This document shows, one piece after another, positions 48,650 to 57,001 of a DNA stretch of 64,000 nucleotides. Position numbers and translations under genes: made by a program. Below the pieces are notes generated by a model. The model was not told the DNA's origin. It did no database searches and saw only the letters and a program-made list of their open reading frames with translations. Position 1 is the stretch's first letter. Each line of letters opens with the position of its first letter. Origin of the DNA: Streptomyces sp. CC53 (GTDB lineage Bacteria; Actinomycetota; Actinomycetes; Streptomycetales; Streptomycetaceae); the NCBI RefSeq assembly GCF_001865245.1, contig NZ_MKXB01000202.1:35131-99130 (forward strand). Reading direction: 5' to 3'.

Positions 48650-49573
48650 TCACTGGGGAAGCACGGTCAGCAGCCGCTCCAGGGAGCCCCCGAGCCCCCA
48701 GCGGCGCGCCAGCTCCTCCAGCGCCACCGGGTCCTTCGGCTCCCGGGGCAGCGCGGGGTCGAACTCCGGCAGGGGGACGTCGCTCGCGACCCGCACCACC
48801 CGCGGCGCCACCGCCACGTAGTCCCGCGCCTCGTCCAGGCGCTTGCGCTGGCCCGGCGTCAGCTTCGACCGGGGATCCTCCAGCGCCGCCATGATGCCCG
48901 CGAGGTCGCCGAAGGCCGCCAGGAGCTTCGCCGCCGTCTTCTCCCCGATGCCGGGCACCCCCGGCAGCCCGTCGCTCGGGTCGCCCCGCAGCAGCGCCAG
49001 GTCCGCGTAACCGGAGCCGTCCACCCCGTACTTCTCCCGCAGCCACTCCCCGTCCGCGACCTGGAGCGTCCCCACGCCCTTCAGGGGGTACAGCACCCGC
49101 ACCCCGCGGGCGTCGTCCACCAGCTGGTACAGGTCCCGGTCGCCGGTGACGATGTCCACCGGGCCCGCCGACCGCGTGGCGAGCGTCCCGATCACGTCGT
49201 CCGCCTCGTACCCGGCGACGCCCACCCGCGCGATGCCCAGCGCGTCCAGCACCGCCTCGATCACCGGCACCTGCGGGGACAGGGTGTCCGGCACCTCCTC
49301 CTCGTCGGCCTCCCCGGCGGGGGTCTCCACGGCCACCCGGTGCGCCTTGTACGAGGGGATCAGCGCCACCCGCCACCCGGGGCGCCAGTCGGCGTCCATG
49401 CAGGCCACCAGTTCGTCCGGCCGGTGGTCCTGCACCAGCCGGGCGATGAAGTCCAGCAGGCCCCGCACGGCGTTGACGGGCGTGCCGTCCGGGGCCCGCA
49501 CGGTGTCGGGAACCCCGAAGTAGGCCCGGAAGTAGAGGGAGGCGGTGTCCAGCAGCATCAGGCGTCGCGTCAC
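48650..49573 (-). CDS. 5'-3' exonuclease (Pol I N-domain/FEN-like)
   Basis: 307-residue stand-alone homologue of the DNA polymerase I 5'-nuclease domain. It has LMLLDTASLYFRAYFG, the metal-site aspartates in ACMDADW, YEADDVIGTLA and VTGDRDLYQLV, then the helix-3-turn LPGVPGIGEKTAAKLL (about 205-220). It removes RNA primers or flaps. The GTG at 49573 is chosen because the conserved part begins at VTRRLMLLD and the upstream ATGs (49582, 49585) have no ribosome-binding site. GTGTCA-N11-CATGAT lies 7 nt before this GTG, mirroring the RecB-like gene promoter with one base off in the -10. Confidence 0.9.
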   Translation of the reverse strand: MTRRLMLLDTASLYFRAYFGVPDTVRAPDGTPVNAVRGLLDFIARLVQDHRPDELVACMDADWRPGWRVALIPSYKAHRVAVETPAGEADEEEVPDTLSPQVPVIEAVLDALGIARVGVAGYEADDVIGTLATRSAGPVDIVTGDRDLYQLVDDARGVRVLYPLKGVGTLQVADGEWLREKYGVDGSGYADLALLRGDPSDGLPGVPGIGEKTAAKLLAAFGDLAGIMAALEDPRSKLTPGQRKRLDEARDYVAVAPRVVRVASDVPLPEFDPALPREPKDPVALEELARRWGLGGSLERLLTVLPQ

Positions 49574-49580
49574 ACTCCGC

Positions 49581-49603
49581 ATCATGCCGCACACCGCTGA
49601 CAC
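49581..49603 (-). promoter_or_regulatory. Possible PafBC-type promoter of the exonuclease gene
   Basis: Minus strand GTGTCAGCG, 8 nt, CATGAT, 7 nt, GTG start. One mismatch in the TAnnnT box. Confidence 0.3.
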
Positions 49604-49694
49604 CGGCTCCGACCGGCCGCTTCCACCGATTGCGCTACTCGGCGGTACTCCGGCTGCGTAAGGTGGATCGGTGAGCGAGGGAAGGGAGGGAATC

Positions 49695-50255
49695 ATGCAC
49701 GACGACAAGGAATCGCCCCGTGTGGGCGCGGCCGTCCGCAGGAGGCGCCGCGCACTGTCGCTCACCCTCGCCGCGGTCGCGGAGCGCAGCGGCCTGTCCG
49801 TGCCGTTTCTCAGCCAGATCGAGAACGAGCGGGCCCGCCCGAGCACCCGGTCCCTGGAGTGCATCGCCGAGGCGCTGAAGACCACCGCCGTGGAGCTCCT
49901 CGACGCCGCCGACACCGCCCGGACCGTCGACGTCGTACGGGCCGTCTCCGGCGCTGACGACCCGGCCGCGCCCCCCGGCGTGCGCCCCCTGGTGCGCGGC
50001 GAGCACCAGATGCACGCCGACGAGTTCACCGGCGAGCACGACGCGGGACGCGAGATCGTCCTGCGCAACGACGCCCTGCTGTACGTCGCCGACGGCACCG
50101 TCGAGGTCGAGGCCGAAGGCCGCGCCTACCGGCTGGAGCGCGGCGACACCATGCACCTGTCGGGTGGCGTGCGGCACCGCTGGCGCACCTCCGCGCCGGA
50201 CACCCGGCTGCTCGTCGTCGCCGTGGCACCGCACATGGAGGCGTCGGCGCCGTGA
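49695..50255 (+). CDS. XRE-family regulator with C-terminal cupin domain
   Basis: 186-residue regulator with a lambda-repressor-like helix-turn-helix (about 12-68: LSLTLAAVAERSGLSVPFLSQIE) and a small cupin sensor domain (about 105-180: LLYVADGTVEVEAEGRAYRLERGD). Such proteins often control amine, amino acid or nitrile metabolism; the ligand is not known. The ATG at 49695 is chosen for GGGAGGG upstream; a GTG at 49671 is in frame. Its stop overlaps the start of the next gene (GTGA), so the two probably act together. Confidence 0.9.
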   Translation: MHDDKESPRVGAAVRRRRRALSLTLAAVAERSGLSVPFLSQIENERARPSTRSLECIAEALKTTAVELLDAADTARTVDVVRAVSGADDPAAPPGVRPLVRGEHQMHADEFTGEHDAGREIVLRNDALLYVADGTVEVEAEGRAYRLERGDTMHLSGGVRHRWRTSAPDTRLLVVAVAPHMEASAP

Positions 50256-50983
50256 CCCCGCTGCGCGTCGTCTCCCTGGTGCCCTCCCTCACGGAGGCGG
50301 TCGCCGTCACCGCGCCCGGCCTCCTCGTCGGCGTCACCGACTGGTGCACCCACCCCGCCGACCTGGGCGGTGCCGCCCGGATCGGCGGCACCAAGAACCC
50401 GGACACCGCCGCGATCACCGCCCTGCGCCCCGACCTCGTCCTCGCCAACGAGGAGGAGAACCGCGCCCCCGATCTGGACGCACTGCGGGCCGCCGGGATC
50501 GAGGTGCTCGTCACCGAGGTCCGGACCCTCGACCAGGCGCTGCGCGAGCTCGCCCGCGTCCTGGTCGCCTGCGGCGTCCCCGGGCGGCCGCGCTGGCTGG
50601 ACGAAGCGGAGGCGGCCTGGGCCGCGGTGCGCCCCGACGGCCCGCCGCGCCGCGCCGTCGTCCCGGTCTGGCGGCGGCCCTGGATGGTGCTCGGCCGCGA
50701 CACCTTCGCCGGCGACCTGCTCGCGCGGCTCGGTGTGGCCAACGCCTACGCCGACCATCCCGACCGCTACCCGCGCGTCCCGCTCGACGACCTGCGGGAC
50801 GCCGGCGCCGATCTGGTCGTCCTGCCCGACGAGCCGTACCGCTTCACCGCCGACGACGGGCCCGAGGCGTTCCCCGGACTGCCCGCCGCCCTCGTCGACG
50901 GCCGTCACCTCACCTGGTACGGGCCGTCCCTCGCCGAGGCCCCCGCGGTGCTGCGCCGGGCGCTGCCGGCAGCGCCCCGCTGA
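50252..50983 (+). CDS. Helical-backbone metal receptor (BtuF/FepB-like) without signal peptide
   Basis: 243-residue protein with the fold of cobalamin/ferric-siderophore binding proteins. It has an N-terminal RVVSLVPSLTEAVAV and the motif TKNPDTAAITALRPDLVLANEEENR, and ends in a PALVDGRHLTWYGPSL segment. Unlike transport receptors it has no signal peptide or lipobox and starts directly with the fold, so it is predicted cytosolic. No ABC transporter genes adjoin. It is translationally coupled to the XRE-cupin regulator and may bind a corrinoid or metal complex for sensing or storage. The last 74 bp overlap the 3' end of the opposing TDT transporter gene. Confidence 0.85.
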   Translation: MTPLRVVSLVPSLTEAVAVTAPGLLVGVTDWCTHPADLGGAARIGGTKNPDTAAITALRPDLVLANEEENRAPDLDALRAAGIEVLVTEVRTLDQALRELARVLVACGVPGRPRWLDEAEAAWAAVRPDGPPRRAVVPVWRRPWMVLGRDTFAGDLLARLGVANAYADHPDRYPRVPLDDLRDAGADLVVLPDEPYRFTADDGPEAFPGLPAALVDGRHLTWYGPSLAEAPAVLRRALPAAPR

Positions 50984-52232
50984 CCAGCCCGCGGACCGTC
51001 CCCGAGGCCGCCGCCAGCCACCCCGCCACCAGCAGCCCGAACAGCACCACCGCGGCCCACCGCAGCGCCTCCAGGCCCGTGTGGCGCGCCAGTCCCTCCA
51101 GACCCGTCACACATGTCCCCACCGGGAACGTGAACGCCCACCACGTCATGGCGAAACCCATGCCGCGGCGGCGTGCGCGCAGCACCAGTGCCCCGCTCCA
51201 GGCCAGCCACAGCAGCGCGAACCCCATGACCGGCAGCCCGTACACGGCCGCGAGGACCCCGCCGTAGGGCAGCCCGGGCACCACGTCCGCGAACGCGTTC
51301 ACGGCCGTCGTCGACTGCCCCAGCGGCCCCAGGGCCAGCAGCAGCGCCGGAGTCAGAGCCGCCACCGGGGGCCCGCCCACCACCAGCCGCCCGAACACCA
51401 GCGGCAGCACCAGCAGCGCCGCCAGCAGGCTCAGTCCGAACAGGCCCAGGCACCCCGCCAGCAGCGTCGTCCGCGCCTGCCCGGGCGGCAGGCGCACCGC
51501 GAGCAGCGGACCGACCGCGGCCGACACCATCGGCGCGACCAGCGGCAGCAGCCACACCGGCGACGCCTCTTCCACCCGGTGCCGTACGACCATCAGGAGC
51601 GGCACCGCCACCGCCGCGGCCAGGGCGGCCGCCGTGCCCGCCGCGAACAGCGCCGCACCCAGCGCCAGGGCCACGTCCGGACCGACCCAGTCCCGCCCGA
51701 CCAGCAGCGTGCCGCCGCCCGTGGAGACCAGCGCCATCGCCGTGCAGCCTTGGAACGGCGCGGTGCCCGGGTCCCGCAGGTGCTCCCGCGCCCGGTCCCG
51801 GTGGTACGTCCAGTGCAGGGCCCTGGCCGTCAGCAGTACCGCCAGCAGCGCCAGGGACAGGGCCCACATCGCCGCGCACACCGTCCGCAGGCCCGGCATC
51901 GCGACGGGCAGCCCGGCGCCCGCACTGCCTACGATCCCCGTGCCCATGACCACGGCGTACCAGTTCGGCCCCAGGTGCCGGACGCGGCGGAAGCGACGGC
52001 CCCGGGCGGCCCGGCCGGCGAGCGGACGGGACCGCGGCCGGAGGCGGGGGCGGGCTGCTGGGGCGGGGGAGCCGCCGGGGTGCGCGCGGGCGTGGCCAGG
52101 GCGCGGTCCGTCGGTGCGCGGGCCGGCGCCTTCCGCCGGGGGCTGCTCCTCGGGGCCGGGCCCGGCGTCGGGACCGGGGGAGCCGCCCGGGCGGGGCTGC
52201 GGGGCGGGGACGGGGAGGACGGTGGTCGCCAT
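50910..52232 (-). CDS. TDT-family (TehA/SLAC1-like) membrane transporter
   Basis: 440-residue membrane protein of the tellurite-resistance/dicarboxylate transporter family, with about ten hydrophobic helices starting at LGPNWYAVVMGTGIVGSAG (about residue 87) and the conserved NAFADVVPGLPYGG. Members export or conduct anions (dicarboxylates, sulfite, chloride). The first ~85 residues are Pro/Arg/Gly-rich and not part of the family. The ATG at 52232 with GAGGGTGG upstream is preferred to the GTG at 52241. Divergent from a LysR regulator, its likely controller. Its last 74 bp overlap the 3' end of the gene on the other strand. Confidence 0.85.
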   Translation of the reverse strand: MATTVLPVPAPQPRPGGSPGPDAGPGPEEQPPAEGAGPRTDGPRPGHARAHPGGSPAPAARPRLRPRSRPLAGRAARGRRFRRVRHLGPNWYAVVMGTGIVGSAGAGLPVAMPGLRTVCAAMWALSLALLAVLLTARALHWTYHRDRAREHLRDPGTAPFQGCTAMALVSTGGGTLLVGRDWVGPDVALALGAALFAAGTAAALAAAVAVPLLMVVRHRVEEASPVWLLPLVAPMVSAAVGPLLAVRLPPGQARTTLLAGCLGLFGLSLLAALLVLPLVFGRLVVGGPPVAALTPALLLALGPLGQSTTAVNAFADVVPGLPYGGVLAAVYGLPVMGFALLWLAWSGALVLRARRRGMGFAMTWWAFTFPVGTCVTGLEGLARHTGLEALRWAAVVLFGLLVAGWLAAASGTVRGLVSGALPAAPGAAPRGPRRGTARTR

Positions 52233-52281
52233 GCCACCCACCCTCGCGGCCCGCGGGACGCCCGACCAGGGCCCATTCCCC

Positions 52282-52306
52282 TATGGCCCCATAAGCTGGG
52301 GTTATG
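52282..52306. promoter_or_regulatory. Overlapping dyads and leaderless -10 at the LysR gene
   Basis: TATGG-CC-CCATA (52282-52293) is a perfect 12-bp dyad; CATAA/TTATG (52290-52306) overlaps it and reaches the LysR ATG. TAAGCT at 52292-52297 is 6 nt before that ATG. Typical layout for LysR autoregulation plus control of the divergent TDT gene. Confidence 0.5.
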
Positions 52307-53212
52307 AGCCTGTCGCATCGCGTGCCCGACCTGGGTGCCCTGGAACTCCTGCTCGCCGTCGCCCGGCACGGCAGCCTCGGGAGGGCCGCGCGCGAGCTCG
52401 GCATCACCCAGCCCGCCGCCAGCAGCCGCATCCGCTCCATGGAACGGCAGCTCGGCGTCGCCCTCGTCGACCGCTCACCGCGCGGCTCCCGGCTCACCGA
52501 CGCCGGCGCACTCGTCACCGACTGGGCGCGGCGGGTGGTGGAGGCGGCCGAGGCGTTCGACGCCGGGGCGCAGGCCCTGCGTGACCGCCGGGACTCGCGG
52601 CTGCGGGTGGCCGCGTCGATGACCATCGCCGAGTACCTCCTGCCGGGCTGGCTGATCGCCCTGCGCGCCGAGCGCACGGACACCGCCGTGTCCCTGCGGG
52701 CCGGGAACTCGGCAGCGGTCGCGGCCCTCCTGCTGGACGGCGAGGCGGACCTCGGCTACGTGGAGGGGCTGGCCGTCCCCCAGGGCCTGCAGGGCGCGGT
52801 GGTGGCCCACGACCGGCTCCTCGTGGTCGCGGCCCCGGGGCACCGGTGGGCGCGGCGCCGCGTCCCCGTCACGCCCGCCGAGCTGGCCACGACTCCCCTG
52901 GTGCTGCGCGAGCACGGGTCCGGTACCCGCCAGGTCCTCGACTCGGCCCTCGCCGGGCACGGCGGCCTCGCCGCGCCGCTCATGGAGCTGGCGTCCACCA
53001 CGGCCGTGAAGGCGGCGGCGGTGAGCGGGGCCGGACCGGCGGTCCTCAGCGAACTGGCCGTCACCGAGGAGTTGACGTCCCGCCGGCTCGTGGAGGTCCC
53101 GGTCGAGGGCGCCGACCTGCGCCGCGCACTGCGCGCGGTGTGGCCCCGCGGCACCCGCCCGACCGGGCCGGCACGCGACTTGCTGTCGCTGTCGCGGGCC
53201 ACGCGGGCGTAG
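52304..53212 (+). CDS. LysR-family transcriptional regulator
   Basis: 302-residue LysR protein with an N-terminal winged helix (about 8-66, LELLLAVARHGSLGRAARELGITQPAASSRIRSME) and a substrate-binding domain (about 92-298). Effector unknown. The ATG at 52304 lies 6 nt after a -10-like TAAGCT and inside an inverted repeat, with only TGGGG before it. It probably controls the divergent TDT transporter. Its last ~25 bp are the first unit of a ~60-bp repeat series continuing into the downstream gap. Confidence 0.92.
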   Translation: MSLSHRVPDLGALELLLAVARHGSLGRAARELGITQPAASSRIRSMERQLGVALVDRSPRGSRLTDAGALVTDWARRVVEAAEAFDAGAQALRDRRDSRLRVAASMTIAEYLLPGWLIALRAERTDTAVSLRAGNSAAVAALLLDGEADLGYVEGLAVPQGLQGAVVAHDRLLVVAAPGHRWARRRVPVTPAELATTPLVLREHGSGTRQVLDSALAGHGGLAAPLMELASTTAVKAAAVSGAGPAVLSELAVTEELTSRRLVEVPVEGADLRRALRAVWPRGTRPTGPARDLLSLSRATRA

Positions 53213-53462
53213 GGGATCCTGAGCAGGCGCTGTGCCGGGACCTCCGCGACGTCGCGGGCCACGCGCGTGTAGCGGGGTCCTTCCTGCCGTGCCGGCGGCT
53301 GTGCCGGTGTCCTCCCCGGAACGCGCGCACAGCGGGCGTCGACGGCGGTGTCGGCGGCTGTACCCGGCACGCCACCGGCACGCGCGCGTGGCGGGCGGCG
53401 ACGGCTCCGGCGGGTGTCACCGTCGGGGCCCGTCCAGGCGCGCGGCGCGAGCCGTGTGCGCC
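53185..53462. repeat. Degenerate ~60-bp tandem repeat starting in the LysR 3' end
   Basis: GTCGCGGGCCACGCG occurs at 53191 inside the gene and again at 53251. Weaker copies of the same frame follow at about 53311, 53371 and 53431, each preceded by GGCGGCTGTGCCGG-like sequence. The period is 59-60 bp. The 53213-53582 gap holds no gene. Confidence 0.6.
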
Positions 53463-53582
53463 GGGTCGGCGCGCGGGGCCCGGGGCGGCGACCCGGGCGG
53501 TGGTGGCGCGCCTCCGCGAGCCGCGGACCGTGCGGCGGGCCGGGCCGCCACCCGCGCACGGTACGGGGCCCCGGCGCGAGGG

Positions 53583-54272
53583 TCACCGGGCGGACGCCGC
53601 CGCCCTCACCAGGCCCTGCATCACGCGGAGGTCCTCGCCCATCTCCGGATGCCACTGGACGCCCAGCACCCAGGTGCCCCCCGAAGGCTCCACGGCCTCC
53701 ACCGTGCCGTCCTCCGCGAATGCCGACGGCCGCAGCCCCTCGCCCAGGCGGTCCACGGCCTGATGGTGGTAGGTCGGGACCTCCGTCGCCTCGGGCACCA
53801 GCGCGCCGTACCGGGTGCCGGGCACCGGCTTGACCGTGTGGCGGCCGAAACGGCCGACCCGCTCCGCGTGGCCGTCCAGGTGCTGCACCAGCGTCCCGCC
53901 GAGGGCCACGTTCAGCAGCTGCATGCCCCGGCACACGCCGAGCAGCGGTGTCCCCGCCGCCAGCGCGGCCTCGATCAGGGCCAGCTCCCAGGCGTCCCGC
54001 TCCCGGTCCGGCGGCCCGGTGCGGGGGTCGGGGCGGGCCCCGTACCGCACCGGCTCCACGTCGGCGCCGCCCGCGACGACGAGCGCGTCCAGCCGGGACA
54101 CGGCCGCGGCCGCCGCCGACGGCGACGGGTCGGGCGGCAGCATCGCGGCGAGGCCGCCCGCGGCCTGCACCAGCCGGGGGTAGGCCGCGGGCAGCAGCGC
54201 CGCGGGCATGTCCCACACGCCCCACGCCGCGGGGGCGAGGTACGTCGTCACACCGATCAGTGGCCTGACCAT
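53583..54272 (-). CDS. Class I glutamine amidotransferase-like gamma-glutamyl hydrolase (PuuD-like)
   Basis: 229-residue peptidase C26 family protein with catalytic C114 (GVCRGMQ), H208 and E210 (QWHPE). Relatives cleave gamma-glutamyl amides, for example gamma-glutamyl-GABA in the Puu pathway. Here it follows the permease gene by 3 nt (ribosome-binding site GGAGAGGGG inside the permease end) and belongs to a locus with a gamma-glutamyl amide synthetase and aldehyde dehydrogenase. It would be expected to release glutamate from the gamma-glutamylated oxidation product. The exact substrate is inferred from context. Confidence 0.88.
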   Translation of the reverse strand: MVRPLIGVTTYLAPAAWGVWDMPAALLPAAYPRLVQAAGGLAAMLPPDPSPSAAAAAVSRLDALVVAGGADVEPVRYGARPDPRTGPPDRERDAWELALIEAALAAGTPLLGVCRGMQLLNVALGGTLVQHLDGHAERVGRFGRHTVKPVPGTRYGALVPEATEVPTYHHQAVDRLGEGLRPSAFAEDGTVEAVEPSGGTWVLGVQWHPEMGEDLRVMQGLVRAAASAR

Positions 54273-54275
54273 CCC

Positions 54276-55739
<1,464 letters not shown>

Positions 55740-55860
55740 GGCAGCGTCAGCCTCCCGCTCGGATCGAACCCCCGTCGACGGCCCAACGGGCCGGCCCCGC
55801 GCCGCCGCACCGGCCGCACGGACCGGCCACGGGAGCGCCCCAGGGACCCGACCCAATGGA

Positions 55861-55875
55861 ATGGGCCCATACCTT
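55861..55875 (-). promoter_or_regulatory. Candidate GntR operator upstream of the permease
   Basis: ATGGGCCCAT palindrome fused to CCCATACCTT; the latter 10-mer is identical to 56958-56967 between gntR and glnA4. Confidence 0.4.
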
Positions 55876-55944
55876 TGCGGTGGGGCACGCCGCCGCGCAA
55901 GACCCGTGCGCGACTTTCCCCGCCGTCGCGGCTCGCCTCCGCCG

Positions 55945-56225
55945 CCGTACGCTCGCGGCAGGGCTTCCTGTGGCAGCGCCTCCGTCCCTGCTCGCGCCGC
56001 TTCCGTGAGCACGGGCCAGGCTTGGCTGCGGCAGTGCCGGTGTCGCCGCTGCCATCCGCTTCCGCGCGCTCGGGCGGGGGTTCCCGCGGCAGCGCCGGTG
56101 TCCCCGTTCGCGCCCGCTTTTCGGAGACGCATGCGGGGGAGTCCCGCGGCAGCGCCGGTGCCGTCATCGGCTTCCCCGGGGCTCATGCCAGGAAGCCCCG
56201 CAGCAGCGCCGCCGTCCCCGCGCAG
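55945..56225. repeat. Degenerate ~60-bp tandem repeat starting in the GntR 3' end
   Basis: Five units at about 55950, 56011, 56070, 56130 and 56184, with period 54-61 bp. The core is CCCGCGGCAGCGCCGGTG; the two central units match closely. The rightmost unit contains the stop codon and final codons of the GntR gene, so the series looks like outward duplications of that gene's end. The rest of the 55740-56182 gap holds the permease promoter. Confidence 0.65.
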
Positions 56226-56923
56226 TGCTCCCGTGCCACCTCCCGCGCGCCCTCCGCATCGCCCTCCAGGACCGCTTCGACCAGCGCGTCGTGCTGGTGC
56301 TGGGCGTGCTCCAGGTTCCGCACCAGCAGGGGGATGCCGTCCAGCAGGTCGTTCACCGTCGCCCGCACCGCGGCGTACTGCGCGGTCAGCGTCGGCGACC
56401 CCGACAGCTCGGCGAGCGCCAGGTGCAGCAGCGTGTCCCGCCGCCGGTAGTCCTCCAGCGGAGCGTCGTGCGTGGCCCGCAGGGCGGTCCGCAGCCGCCG
56501 TGCCCCCTCGCCGGTCAGCCCCTGCGCCGCGCACAGCCCGGCCGCGCCGGTCTCCAGCACCTCGCGCCACCGCAGCGCGTCCTCCAGGTCCACCGCCGCG
56601 ATCCGGCGCCGCAGCTCCTCCTCACCCGGCTCCCGGTCGCGGCGCAGCACGAACGTCCCGCCGTAGCGGCCGCGCCGGCTCTCCACGAGTCCCTGCTCCT
56701 GGAGCACCTTCAGCACCTCGCGCAGCGTCACCCGGCTGATGCCGAGGCGCTCGGCGAGCTCCCGTTCGGCGGGCAGCCGCCCGCCCGCCGGCACCAGGCC
56801 GAGCCGCACCACCTGGAGGATCTGCGCCAGCGCCTCCTCGAAGCCGTTGCCCGCCCGCACCGGCCGCAGCACGGGCGTCAACGGATCGGCGGCCTGCCCC
56901 CGATCGGGCGCCTCTTTGGCCAT
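56183..56923 (-). CDS. FadR/GntR family regulator of the gamma-glutamylation locus
   Basis: 246-residue regulator with a winged helix (about 25-95: PAERELAERLGISRVTLREVLKVLQEQGLV) and an FCD domain (about 110-240). Located between the permease operon and the divergent glnA4-aldehyde dehydrogenase-SDR operon, which it probably regulates; the 78-bp gap to glnA4 has a palindrome also seen at the permease promoter. In S. coelicolor a GntR protein at this place has been linked to polyamine/ethanolamine utilisation. The ATG at 56923 has GGAGGGGG upstream; an earlier in-frame start at 56962 would run into the operator. Confidence 0.9.
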   Translation of the reverse strand: MAKEAPDRGQAADPLTPVLRPVRAGNGFEEALAQILQVVRLGLVPAGGRLPAERELAERLGISRVTLREVLKVLQEQGLVESRRGRYGGTFVLRRDREPGEEELRRRIAAVDLEDALRWREVLETGAAGLCAAQGLTGEGARRLRTALRATHDAPLEDYRRRDTLLHLALAELSGSPTLTAQYAAVRATVNDLLDGIPLLVRNLEHAQHQHDALVEAVLEGDAEGAREVAREHCAGTAALLRGFLA

Positions 56924-56957
56924 GTGGCCCCCTCCTCTTCCCAAGCAATGGTTCTCA

Positions 56958-56971
56958 CCCATACCTTATGG
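56958..56971. promoter_or_regulatory. Operator candidate between gntR and glnA4
   Basis: CCATA-CCT-TATGG, perfect 13-bp palindrome with 3-nt centre (56959-56971), midway between divergent starts. Confidence 0.5.
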
Positions 56972-57001
56972 CTTCCGGCTGACCCAAGGAGGATCCATCC
57001 C

